From Micropterus salmoides (taxonomy: Eukaryota > Chordata > Actinopteri > Centrarchiformes > Centrarchidae): 64,000 nucleotides of DNA. The notes beneath the pieces were generated by a model. It was given only the letters and a program-made list of their open reading frames with translations, searched no databases and was not told the origin of the DNA. Positions 1-11,200 of this stretch are shown here, in pieces (the stretch's first letter is position 1; every line of letters begins with the position of its first letter). The position numbers and the translations under genes are program-made. The stretch lies in assembly GCF_014851395.1 (NCBI RefSeq), contig NW_024040596.1, positions 11,142,901 to 11,206,900 of the forward strand. Direction: 5' to 3'.

Positions 1-460
1 TGAATGTATGTGTATCTATGCATATATCTGCACATGTGCATTCAAGGCTATACATGTGATTACTGTATTTTATGGCAAAACAACTTGCCTTTCCTTGAGA
101 TTCAAGCAGAGTCTCTCCAATCAATGGCAGTTTTAAGTTTTCCCAGGGAGGCTTTGCATTTGCTCCTGCAGTCTCAGTGTGTCCAGCTAACACAAGGTGA
201 GTGAAATATATGCTCGGAGGTGGTTTGTATCCCAGTTGTCTGCTAAAGAGGGACAGTAGATAGGCTGAGCATCGGGTTCAAATGAACAGCTCACATCCAA
301 AATTGGTGCTGATATGTGTGTATGTGTGTGACAGTGTCGGATGTATATAAAAGGTTGAGAACACTTGGTGTATGTGCATCTGTGCGGTGGCCTTGAGCTT
401 TTCTTTTAACAGCAACACACTGACGAAGTTAACTGGACCTCAGGGGGTGCTCAGTAAAAT
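1..460. other. non-coding DNA, nothing recognised
   Basis: This is mixed AT-rich sequence with short TG-rich stretches. No reading frame here shows a recognisable domain, and I see no repeat family. Confidence 0.5.
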
Positions 461-498
461 ACACACACACACAAACACACACACACACAGACACACTG
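461..498. repeat. (CA)n microsatellite, imperfect
   Basis: An AC dinucleotide run is broken by single A and G interruptions, which suggests an old, decaying array. Confidence 0.9.
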
Positions 499-3400
499 CT
501 GCTATTTAGAGATCGAATTTGGTTTATTATGATTTAGACTCACACAGTGATGGTACAGCAGAACTAAACAATACCTCTAAGTGCCTTACATATAGAGAAG
601 GCTAATAATGATCAAAGAAAGAAAATTACCTTTAACTAATCACACAACACACACAGTCCAGGCTGTTGTTTGTTCCAATGCTACAATATATCTTTATGTT
701 TTTCTGAAAAGTGGCCATTTGTGGTCGTGTGAAAAACTCTCAGAAGCAAAGGCGATAAATGGTTCCTGCACCACTCCAATTATTTTACTGCTCATTGTTA
801 TAATTTTGATTAGTGGGTTGCAATGGATGTTAGATAGAGACCCAAACCTGACTGATATATTGAACATTATTACAGATTCAATGAAACTTTTGTAAAAAGC
901 TATCACTACTGACTGGTGAGACTGACGTCTAGGTCTAACGTGACCAAATCTGCGTGGCACATAATGCAAAATGCAGTGTTCAACCCAGAGGCCAGTCCTC
1001 TCACAAATGGAGTAATTCTTCAGAAACTTCATGGAAATGGATACTGTACAGACTCATTGATACTTAGTTATTAAATGAACAACCTTTAATATCTGACTCT
1101 ACCTTTGTCTTCTCTCATCTCCTGTCAGCTATTTTTCCATCTTCCCTCAGTTTTGATCTATTTCATTTCAGCAATTGAGCACAACTTACTTTATATTCTC
1201 AACCATTCCCACTATAGCATGAATCACAATCAGTTCAGTGGTTCAGGTATTTACCAATGGTGAACCTCCAAATTGCTGCTAGAAAGACTATAAAGTATTA
1301 GGTATTCTACAGCTCTCCCCTTTGGGAGGTTTTTGTCTTCATAAAGCATCAAGTATCTGATAGGTATTCATTGTGTAAAAAATGTGACGTGTTTTTTTAA
1401 ACACAAGTAACTGTATCAAGGAAATGTCAACTTGGCTCCATGCACTTTCCCTACAACACCTTACTCCACTTTCATACAGTTTCACATTCACAGCAGAAGC
1501 TACTGTATGTCTTCTGCTGTGGGCCACTGAGCAGTTCCACTGGGGCAGTTGTGAGTAACAAACTGCTGAAAGGCTCCTCAAGGGTAGTTGGTGAGGAGTG
1601 GGAGAGTGTAACTCACACACTTTCCTTACAAACCATTTTCCAGCATGTCTGCTGATAGGAATCACTGACCTTCTACATGAAAACCCATCTCTCTTGCCTC
1701 TGGGCTTCTACCACTTTCTTTTCCCCCCTTTCCATCCCTTTCTCTCTCTCTGTCCTTCTCAATTCGTGCCCAGGTGTTGGGATCCACCCTAGCCTCCATT
1801 CTACGGGTGAGTGAAATTCTTTCTGACAGTTTTTCTTTTTTATGCTGCATCTGGGATGGCACTCTATCAATTAAGGCAGCAGGCCAGTCAAAATGTTGCC
1901 TCATATCTTTCATGCCTCCAGCGCATACCAGTTTCCAGCCCTCATGTGTGGTCCTACCCATGAATCTTAATCTTGTACCCAAACAGTTGCCATCAATTAT
2001 CTTGGCTGCTACTGCTAACTCTTCCCCTGCGTCCCATTTTTCCCCATTAAAAAACCCTTTTTTCCTCCTCGCTGCGACGGAATTGCCTCGCTCGCTTGCT
2101 CGGGAAATGATTTCTCAGCAGGCTTGTGGCCCTGGTGCTTTCCACAGGTGGATGGTAGGAATGGATGCATGTGTGTATTTCTGTGTCGTATATGTGCATG
2201 CACGCATATATATTTCTGTGCGTGAGTTGATTGTGCAGTGGGTAGCTATTAATGGTTTATCCCAGTCAATTTCCCTGCAAGAAAATGGTTGGGAGCAGAA
2301 AGCTCACCAGACAGGACAGAGCTCAGCACGCTGAAGACAGACAATAGAGAAAATTGTAAAATCGTACAGACAAAAATTACAGAAATTCAAGGTGTGTCCA
2401 TATCAAAAACGCATTTCATTGTGGCGAGATTCACTAGCTGAGCTATTAGGCAAAGAAACGTTGGCATTTAAGCTAAAGTTTATGAAATGGAACATGTTTG
2501 AGGACAGAGCGCAATTTTGTTTAGCTGTTAGAATTGTTTATCCTGTAAAATGCAGTGAAGAATTTGGAATATAAAAAACCGACAACGCACAGAGCAGCAT
2601 AAACAACGAATCAATGGTCTACACCCACAAAAAATGGACTGAAAACACATGTTAGGACCCCACACTACTACTGATAACTTTAACATTACTACCTCAGCTT
2701 TTCTCTAACAACAGCAGCAACTCAGCCTCAAGAAAAAGGGTATCACCAGGAAGCAGGCCTGTCACAGTCAGCACCAAAACACAGGTGTCTTGTGAGGAAA
2801 TGTCACATTCTCTTGCATATAAAGGCATTGCATCACCACATCTTCAGATGCTTAATTTCCCCAACAGGACAACAAAAGAACATGTTCAGATTTTAATTTT
2901 AATGTTTTCAGCCACAATATTTGTCAATGTGAAAGGATGGAGATGATTGAGTCCTGCTACAATTAGACAATGAACAACAAAAAAGGAAAACTGGCTCCTC
3001 TGTAACACATATTCATTATAATACTTTTGCATCTAGAATACATGTGTTATTCAACAAGCAAGCATCTCTGGATATCCCGCTTTTCTCAGCCTGTCAGATA
3101 GTGACATGATGTGTCATTCAGGAGACTGCATGTTACATACAACAGACATGTCTGAAGCTGTCAGCACGGCAAGATAATTTATTCCATTAAACCATTGGAA
3201 CACACTGACAAGCAGACAGGCTGAATGTTTATGTGTGAGACATCAAGATGACAAGAAGACACAAGCGGAGGGATATACCTCTGTGGTCAAAACAGCCTAT
3301 AATGAGATTTACAATGGGGTTTACCGTGGGATTCCAATTGTTTTTTTCATTAGTATGTTTATATTTTTTAATACGTCTATTTGGAACATATACCTTAGCC

Positions 3401-3759
3401 AGTGCTGCTTGCCAAACTGCCTCAAATTTCTCAGTTAAGGTTCTACACTATTTGTTTGAATTTGTTTGCATTTCAGCAAATCCTGTTACCTGTATCGCCT
3501 GCAGGCAAAGCCTGTGAGAACACACAGGTCAAACTTGTTAAAGGCTCAATAAACTTAAGCACCTTACCTGAGTGTTCTAGATTTTAATGTACATGCTTTT
3601 GTTTATATATCTAATTTATGTATTTTTTGCTTTCAACCACAGCTGTTCTTTGGTTTTGGGATGAAAAAGATAGTTGGGGAATGAAAAGCCACTCTATTTA
3701 AAATAACAGTAAGTGAAAATACTCACATAATGCTGAGGGAGAGGATCAAAATTAAAGCA
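499..3759. other. long non-coding stretch, no gene recognised
   Basis: Short open frames occur on both strands, but all lack domain signatures, and they overlap each other in conflicting frames. A pyrimidine-rich patch lies near 1710-1765. I see no clear transposon end. The base composition resembles the other single-copy parts of the window. Confidence 0.5.
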
Positions 3760-4151
3760 TTAAAGAGGTGGTATTATGCTCATTTTCAGGTTCAAAATCT
3801 TAATTAGGGGTTGTACCAGAACAGGTTTACATGGTTTAATTTTCAAAAAACACCATATTTTTCTCATACTGCACATTGCTGCAGCTCCTCTTTTCACCCT
3901 ATGTGTTGTACACTCCGCTCTTGAGCTACAGAGTGATGCATCTTACTTGTACAAAACCTGTAACCTAGCAGATGGTATAAGTTACTCAAGTCCACAACCA
4001 CTCAAGTAAGTAAGTAAGTAAAGTTTATTTATAAAGCGCTTTTCTCAGATAAAATCACAAAGTGCTGTACAAAAGAGTAAATAAAAATAAACAGTATAAA
4101 ATGTATATAAATATATTTATATATAATTAAAATGACACTAGTGAAAACCCA

Positions 4152-4905
4152 TCAACGAATAGCCTTCTTAAATAGACATGTTTTCAGATCCTTTTTATAA
4201 GAGACAACAGTGTCTGCCAGACGCATGGACAGGGGCAGAGCGTTCCACAGTCTGGGAGCAACAGACTGAAATGACATGTCCCCTCGGGTCTTATAACGGG
4301 TCTTAGGGACTGCAAGTAGGTTCTGGCCAGAGGACCGAAGAGTGCGGTCAGGGGAATACGGCTTCAAAAGGTCCAGGATGTAATGTGGGGCCTGACCATT
4401 TAAGGCTCTGAAAGTCAGCACTAAAATCCTGAATCCTGAATTGTACAGGGAGCCAATGGAGGTCCAATAAGACTGGTGTAATATGAGAACTTCGAGGGGC
4501 ACCTGTTAAAAGTCTAGCAGCAGAATTTTGAACAATTTGCAATTTGTTCAAAGCAGAACTTTTCAGACAGGTAAAAACAGCGTTGCAGTATTCGAGTCTT
4601 GTCGATATGAAAGTGTGAATTATCATTTCCAGATTCTTCTTTGACAACATTTTGCGGATTTTAGAGATGTTCCTAAAGTGATAAAAGCAATTTCGAAGCT
4701 GTTTTGAGTGTGTCTCCAGGGACATGGCCTGGTCAAACACAACCCCCAGGTTTCTGAGGCTGGATTTAACAGAAGGGCCCAGAGAGCCAAGGTGCTGTTT
4801 GATCAGCGGGATCTTATGGTTTGGGGCAAAAATCAGCGTTTCAGTCTTGTTTGAATTTATCTGCAAATAGTTTGTGCTAGCCAGTCTTTGATGGAGGACA
4901 CACAC
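4152..4905 (-). pseudogene. L2 LINE RT C-terminal region (two frames)
   Basis: Two overlapping minus-strand frames (4348-4905 and 4152-4502) continue the polyprotein. The first has the RNA-end markers of L2-type elements, such as SSLRNLGVVFDQ, the STRLEYCNAV block and VQNSAARLLTG. The second has LTFRALNGQAPHYI and TRGDMSFQSVAPRLWNALP, typical of the extreme C-terminus. The frame jumps near 4.4 kb. The 3' UTR and tail follow below 4150. Confidence 0.85.
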
Positions 4906-6248
4906 TCTAGAAACAGAGGCAAACGATGAAACTCAGCATCATTAAAAGAACAATACAACTGAACATCGTCAGCATAGAAATGGTATGATACATCCTTGAA
5001 ATAGCCGATAATTTGACCAAGTGGCAAAATGTACAGTAAAAACAAAATAGGGCCCAAAACTGAACCTCGTGCCACTCCGCAGGACAAATTGGTCACCTCA
5101 GACTGTACATTATTTACAGCAACATTAAAGGTTCTGTCATGAATATAGGAAGAGAACCACTGTAGGACAGATCCTGATAGTCCCATCTTATTATGAAGCC
5201 GACTGATCAATATATTGTGATCCACAGTGTCAAAAGCCAAAGTCAAATCAAGAAGAAGAAGAAGTACAGTGTAGCGGCCAGAGTCTGCTGCCATCATCAC
5301 ATTGCTAGAGACTTTGATAAGAGCTGTTTCAGTAGAGTGTGATTTTCGAAAGCCAGATTGAAAAGTATCAAACAAGTTGTGCTGCTCCATAAAGGAGGTC
5401 AGCTGGCATGCCACTACTTTTTCCAAAATTTTGGAGATAAATTGAAGTTTAGATATGGGCCTGTAGTTTTTAGGTTCTGAAGGGTCAAGATTGGGCTTTT
5501 TAAGGATCGGATTCACCACAGCGTGTTTGAAGTAGTTGGGAACTGAGCCAGATTTAAGTGAAAGATTTATTATTTTTTCCACACAGGGGCCGACGATATA
5601 AAATATTTTCAAAAATAGATTTTTTGGGACAATGTCAGCAGGGCTTGAAGACGGTTTCATATTACTTGTTATGGTCTTCACATCCTGTAAGCTGACAGGA
5701 GTGAAGGACGACCAAGACGACACCGGTGAGGACTCAATAAAACAACCACAAATGAGTGGAGGATTAACACTGGCCCTAATGTCATGCACTTTGTTCAAGA
5801 AAAACATCAAAAAGTTGTTACAGTCCTCATGTGTGTACACAGGCACAAGAGGAGCTGGGGGTGCAGTAAGCTTTTCAATGGTGTCAAACAAGATTTTGGG
5901 ATTTTTCTTATTTCCTGACACAAGATTAGAGAAATAAGATGAGCGAGCCTGCTTTATCAATTCATTTAGATCAGGCATCATGTCTTTTAAATGGAGTCTG
6001 TGTACCTCTAATTTAGTGGCTTTCCACTGGCGCTCAGTCCTCCGACATTTTCTCCTAAAACTACAAATATTATCATTTATCCATGGAAAGGCCTTCTTCT
6101 GTGACCCTGAAATCTTTTTAACAGGTGCTACCAAATCCAAAACCGACAGGCAGTGGTCGTTAAAACTTAAAAAATAAATCAACATCATCACATTCAATAA
6201 AGGAGCGAGTTTCAAAAGAGGCAGATAAATCCCTAAGTGTTGTCTCAC
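4857..6248 (-). pseudogene. L2 LINE reverse transcriptase domain
   Basis: This 463-residue frame carries the non-LTR reverse transcriptase blocks. KNYRPISKLQF and FQSGFRKSHSTETAL come first, then motif A with AFDTVDH (about residue 330). GVARGSVLGPILF follows, where the family normally reads GVPQGSVLGP, so Pro and Gln are changed. The catalytic YADD is intact (about residue 425). The domain makes cDNA from element RNA at the nicked target. The frame ends prematurely and continues in another frame at 4348-4905, so it is a pseudogene despite the intact YADD. Confidence 0.9.
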
Positions 6249-6990
6249 TAATGATACGTTTTTGTATTACAACATTACAGACGGCAGGCATGGAGGTAAG
6301 TGACAAATTAAAAGAAACACAATAATGGTCACTAATTTGAGGATCTTCAACACTCAGATTATCAATGTTTAAGCCACAAGAAAAGTCCAACGTGTGGCCT
6401 TTTTTATGCATGGAGCCAGAAACATGCTGTACAAAATTGAAAGACTCCATAATTGTCAACAGTTCAACTGCAGTTGAACAAGAGAGGTCATCAATATGCA
6501 AATTAAAGTCCCCAAGGATTAAAACGCGATCTAGTTTGATGATAGACAACTCAGAGAAATCATCAGGAAATGTACGTGCAGGACCAGGGGGTCGGTAAAC
6601 TAAAACACAGTAAAAGGGGTGTAGTTTCCCAACCTTACACATCTGCAGCTCAAAGGAGTCGGACGAAGCGGTGTCCATCAAACTACAGCAGAAAGAATCC
6701 CGAAAGACCAACACAAGGCCACGACGCGAAAGCCGGGGAGTTCCAAACACGGAGCAGTTCGGGGGGCATAGTTCTTTAAGATGAAGGTGTTCGTTCTCAC
6801 GCTGCCACATCTCCGTAATGAATAGGAAATCCAAGCTCTCTTTAGCGAAATGGTCGTTCAGGGTAAAAGCCTTGCTTGCAATGGAGCGAGCATTGAGAAG
6901 TGCAATCCTGGTAGAGGGCTGGTCTGGGACAGGCTGGATGGCATGATCCGTCCGACAGATAACCGGGCACAGAACACGCTGGCGGGGCAC
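6160..6990 (-). pseudogene. L2 LINE endonuclease domain (APE type)
   Basis: This 276-residue frame has the ordered signatures of the apurinic/apyrimidinic-like endonuclease that nicks target DNA for target-primed reverse transcription. They are NARSI near residue 34, ITEMW near residue 59 (family usually T-E-T-W, so the catalytic Glu remains but a neighbour changed), YRPPGP near residue 133, GDFNLH near residue 160 and SDH near residue 221. The last two contain the Asp, Asn and His that usually form the active site. The frame runs out into the reverse transcriptase frame by a frameshift near 6.2 kb. The product would have been part of one polyprotein. Confidence 0.85.
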
Positions 6991-7477
6991 AGCGGCAAAC
7001 AGGCTGGGTGGGAAAGATCCGGTTGGAGGTGCTCAACACAGGTGATGACACACAGACCACGTCCCGATCAGACTCGCAGACCGGAACCGGCCTCAGGCAC
7101 CGCTCACTCCCGGGAGCTCTAGATCCATTTGGCCCAGATGGAAAACCACGGGATCGCCACTTTCTCCTCCAGACCTGGACCCCAGCCCTAGATCCCCGCT
7201 TCCTTCTCCTACCACGGCGCCGGGTAAGCAACAAGTATTCCGGCGATGACGTGTGACACTCCAGTTTAGGAGGGAAAAACTCAGAGAATCTGTCCCGGGT
7301 AATACAAAAGTCATACATATGTACCTTGATGCCGAGCAACGTGGCCTGGTCATACTGTATGATTGCAGAGACATTACTGGTAGTTGATAGGATTGACACA
7401 AGGAAAATCACAAGGAGGACCACAAATGTATGAGAGAGCAGAGCAGTGACTGATGCATGGCCGAACACAGGAGCCAT
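6842..7477 (-). pseudogene. L2 LINE N-terminal region
   Basis: This 211-residue open frame precedes the endonuclease in another frame. A hydrophobic segment lies at about residues 10-35 and a very basic Arg/Lys cluster (RRRGRRRKRG) at about residues 86-95. Similar basic leaders occur ahead of the endonuclease in fish L2-type elements; they may help RNA binding, but that is inference. The frame overlaps the endonuclease frame by about 150 bases, which is best read as a frameshift near 6.9 kb, not as two genes. The start Met is the first in the frame and lies close to the likely element 5' end. Confidence 0.6.
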
Positions 7478-7899
7478 CTTCTCCTAATAAAGCTCAGTGC
7501 CCAAAACCTGACATCATTGTTCCACATTTTACCATAAACCACTACAAAAATCAACATGTTTCAACTCAATTTTACATAAAAATTGGCCAAACTATTTGAA
7601 CGTTTGCTCAGTAGCTTTCACATCAGGTGTTAACGTTAGCATTATAGCTATAACTTTAGCTGTGTTAGCCAACGTTTACAACAACTCCGCTCCGCACTTG
7701 AACAGTCTGTGAAGTTACATTGCCATGTTTATTTTAAATATAATTCACAACCAATAAAGCATACTTACAGGTTGCGAATTTCCAGGCCCAAACAGAGTCA
7801 GAGTTGCATTGTCTTTTAGTACTAAATGTTGAACTGTTGAGGGTGTTCTGACGATCTATGCTGCCTTGCCGAAAAATGCTACCATAGCGCAAATCGATA

Positions 7900-8615
7900 G
7901 ACCCTGCTCCGTTTTCAATTGCAGGTAGTACCCAATGATAGTACATAGCTTGTCGTCATAGCAACGCAACACACAACTGCCACGACGTAATTTTCAATAC
8001 GACACACACCAGTGATCCACACAGCTTTCTCTTTTTTAAGTTAAAACGTTTCAACATTACTCAGAATGTAAACACAGATAAGCGGTATGAAAACCTTCCA
8101 GCTGTGTTTTCCTCTGCCGTTGTTGCTGCAGCGGTCTGTGTGACAGCAGGAGCAGAGGGCTCTGTGAGCGGGCGGCTGGATAGCCTCACACGCTCCTCCC
8201 GCGGGTTGGTACAGGCTTCCCCCGCAGACACTTGCGGAGCTCCTCAACTCCGAAGATATAAGACATTTTTGTTCCGCCATCACTTTTCGTAAACTGTCAT
8301 TATTCGAAATCTACACAACTGATTTCTCACCTCAAGTGGATTTAGTGATGAAATTCCATACAAAAACTGTAAAATCTAAAACTTTCTGTTGCTGGCCTCT
8401 GTCTGGTGCACGCAATGATGATGCAGTGAATAGTGAATATTCTCTCTGATCAATCAGCAGTCTGTCGTGTTTTCACGTTACGTTTTAGTATCCCTCAGCT
8501 CGCTTGGAACCTCAACGGAGGTGAGGTGATATGAAAAAAAGTACCTAGAAGCAGGTACAGGTACAACCTTTCTACAATGGAAAACCAAACAAAGGCGAGT
8601 CGAGCCAAAGGGCCT
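7900..8615. mobile_element. non-autonomous repeat, family R1, copy 1
   Basis: About 550 bases (7910-8460) match a second locus at 35930-36295 in the same orientation. Shared blocks include the 'CTCCTCAACTCCGAA' / 'TTTCTCAACTCCGAA' region, 'TTCGTAAA', 'GATGATGCAGTGAATAGTGA' and 'AATCAG'. The high-coordinate edge keeps a CAATGGAAAA...GGCGAGTCGAG terminus at about 8575-8610. No protein is encoded. In this copy about 80 bases rich in CTG/GCT differ from copy 2. It probably belongs to a widespread fish repeat with GAGTCGAGTC-type termini, possibly hAT- or Harbinger-like; that class is a guess. Confidence 0.6.
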
Positions 8616-8890
8616 CCGCTCAGACTAGCTTGGTTTGAGGGCGTGCCTGACCCCGCTAGATGCTTGGCAAGCTTTATGACGCTTTTTCATTGTGACGTCA
8701 CAAGTAAAGGAAGTGAAAGGCTGGACTACAAACGAGCTGTTTTCAAGCGGTTCAGAGCAGAGCTTTCTGTGGGAGATGGGAACTCCCTTTGGGCTTTTTC
8801 ACTTTGCAAACCTGTTACATACACAAAAAAAGATATATAACGCTATAAAGGAGAGGGGAAAAGCCAAAAACCATAATACCACCTCTTTAA

Positions 8891-10550
8891 TAAGTAGTTG
8901 ATGTGCTTTTGGTTCCTCCATGCAAACCAAGAAAACCCATAGCATTTACAGACATAAACTAATCTATCTGCATAACTGAAATTTCTGTATTTTCAACAAA
9001 TTATAATTAAAAAACAGCTTAAAACATAGTTGCAGTCATGCTACTGTTACAGTCCTGTGGGTTGTTTAGAAAAGTGGGTAAAAAATACCTTTTCCCGCCA
9101 TTGACAGTTCATAGTAGAGAGTGGCAGAAAACAGAATGACACAGAGAGAGGAATTTCTCTTAAACTGCATCTTCACGACATGAGGGTTATTGTGCTTTTT
9201 TTATTGCACCACACACTCCGAGAGGAGCTGATTGTGATTCTGCTGTCCTTGTCACCTTGCATTCCCTTTAATTTGCAGCAGGACCACCCTTTTCATCACG
9301 CCCCGATCGATTATAATTTGTTTTAAGGCTTAGTGGATGAATGTAAATAGCCAGACTCTGGCGCTTAAAAAGATATAAACTAACACACAGGCAGGCCAAG
9401 CAATCAGCTGGGATGCAGATAGTGAATTCAGTGTTGCTTGTAATCTATGTTCTTATTAGAGGAGAGAGCAAATACTTCAAATATTGTTATACAATATCAG
9501 ACACAGCAATAAATTAGCGAGTAGCTGCAGTGGTCATGCAAAGTGGAGGGTGTTGTGTGTGTCTTTACATACATGTATGTTTGTTTGCAAGTGTGTATAA
9601 GTAGTAGAACTAGGAGAGGCTAGCAAAAGATAATGTATTTTATATTTATATAATATAAAAAAAAAAATATATATATATAAACTGGATTTTAAAGAACTTG
9701 AAGAATGATCCTGGGAGAAGGACATACAGCAAACCTTGCAGCCAAGTATGTGTCCCTGTGTCACAACTTGAGGGACAGCGACTCAATGTTTGCTGTATGG
9801 TAGGTTAAATCTTGATCATTCACTTTTATTTGTAGTCTATGTTGTATCTGTATTTGTTATTATTAACTGCTAAATTGAATTGTTTCGATCTTGTTATGTC
9901 ATATTTAAATGTAAACTTAGTTTGATTTTGTTGCAAACTGCTTTGGCAACATTGTTTAAATAAAACATCCATGCCAATACAGCACACTGAACTGAATGTC
10001 AAGATAGGGAAAAGATGACTTGCATTGTAAGAGAAAATTAGACAGTTACATTGTCATTACTGAGGCCCATCCTGGTGTACCTACTGAATATTACATAGAT
10101 TACATAAGATTCATGTTGCTGAAGAGAGAGGCAAAAGGGTTTCTCTTTGGAGACTTTGACTGGACTGTAAGAAATCATTAACTTTCATATCCTCTTTATC
10201 AGAGGTCAAAAAACATCAAGAGGTCACAGGCACATTGTATGTAAATAATATGAATAATAATTCACATGTTCACACAACAAGTAAATTGGAAATAAGATGA
10301 GAGAGCCAACAGAAGGAAGTGAGAATTTTGCATCAATGCAACAGTCTGTGCTCTATTTTATTGTTTCTTACAAATTTGCCCTGTCTTTGCCATTATTTCT
10401 AATGTAGTCATACGTTAAAGCAATTTGCATGCAGTTTTGAAATGTTAAAACAATATTCTTCTAAGACAATCAGCTGTCTTTTTCCCTGTTTTATCTCCTG
10501 CTTTGACAGTCTCTGCCTGCTTGTACTTGTTAGGACCTGAGCACAAAATG
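8891..10550. other. non-coding, possible regulatory DNA, no gene
   Basis: No domain-bearing frame is present. An A-run and (TA)n patch lies at about 9657-9680. The 9180-9400 segment is non-repetitive, with homeodomain-like and a near-GLI motif (GACCACCC near 9284), but this is weak evidence on its own. Confidence 0.4.
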
Positions 10551-10552
10551 TG

Positions 10553-10995
10553 TGAGTTCCCTATTGAAACTGAAGGGATTATTATTATTCTTTCTTTCTT
10601 TCTTTCTTTTGCAAAGTAACCTTAATTTTGGGGGCCTAAACATACTCAAATACTTAACAAACTTTGCACATAATTCAGGCGTAGCAAAAGATTTTGTATT
10701 TTATGGGTTTCATGCACGGGCGTGGCAAAATGGCTTGCTAGCACCCCCTACAGCGCAGCCTCCGGACAAAATTTCTGTGACACATGTATCATGTTCAGAT
10801 GTATCAAAAAACCTCTTGGAGTGATGCCCTAAACCCAACAGGAAGTCAGCCATTTTGAATTTTATGGTAATTTATGGATGATTTACACATTCCATACTTT
10901 TTCAGATTTTCGCTTTTTCAGATTTTCGCTGTCTAGTCTAATCCCACTGATTATTAAAACAACGCTGCTTGCGGCTTTAATTACATTTAGTATCT
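10553..10995. repeat. dispersed fish repeat with (TTTC)n start
   Basis: A short (ATT)n/(TTTC)n microsatellite (about 10579-10610) leads into non-coding sequence. That sequence contains 'CAGGAAGTCAGCCATTTTGA' near 10840 and ends with 'GCTTGCGGCTTTAATT' near 10968-10983. I remember this arrangement from a common teleost interspersed repeat, class unknown. A 16-bp tandem duplication lies inside it at 10899-10930. No coding capacity. Confidence 0.5.
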
Positions 10996-11200
10996 CTTGC
11001 CTTAATAAATTCCTGTTGACGTCACTACATGTACTGTTCTCTTGGAAACACTTTGTGAAAAAGTGTGACTGGTCAGCCTGATAAGATCACAAAAGTCCAC
11101 CTCATTCTCAGCTTCATTAAAAGTATAAATATTATAAAAAAAATTCTGCATTAAAAAAAAGAAAAAGTGGCAACTGAGGTGTCCAGCTGAAAATAAACTA

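Larger units (their letters stand above)
4004..7500 (-). mobile_element. L2-clade LINE, near full length, decayed
   Basis: This is a minus-strand non-LTR retrotransposon of about 3.5 kb. Its 3' end, at the low-coordinate side, has the L2-type 'GCGCTTTATAAATAAA' motif (reverse complement of about 4021-4037) followed by a short tandem (TTAC)n tail at 4004-4022. Upstream come, in order, an arginine-rich N-terminal region, an apurinic-type endonuclease and a reverse transcriptase. The reading frame shifts at least four times: near 6.9 kb, 6.2 kb, 4.9 kb and 4.4-4.5 kb. The element is therefore dead. The 5' edge near 7500 is approximate. It sits inside the TTAA-flanked element and so is younger than it. 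Assignment to L2 rather than another Jockey-group clade rests on the tail type and RT motifs. Confidence 0.85.
3760..8890. mobile_element. TTAA-flanked TIR element split by nested insertions
   Basis: The two ends carry a perfect 18-bp inverted repeat: TAAAGAGGTGGTATTATG at 3761-3778 and its reverse complement at 8872-8889. TTAA lies at both outer edges (3760-3763 and 8887-8890). The left half is about 3761-4003 and the right half about 8620-8890. Both halves resemble, from memory, an abundant short non-autonomous fish repeat of under 1 kb. Everything between (an L2 LINE and another repeat) looks inserted later. The TTAA could be a piggyBac- or Kolobok-like target site, or TTAA could be part of the terminus with a TA target; the superfamily is not settled. 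There is no transposase frame, so any movement would have depended on another element. Confidence 0.7.

Noticed and set aside
1774..2334. 186-codon plus-strand open frame
   Set aside because: No domain similarity. A serine-rich, low-information protein with no neighbouring exon signals.
9284..9293. GLI binding site as a firm regulatory feature
   Set aside because: One near-match of eight bases is expected by chance many times in 64 kb.
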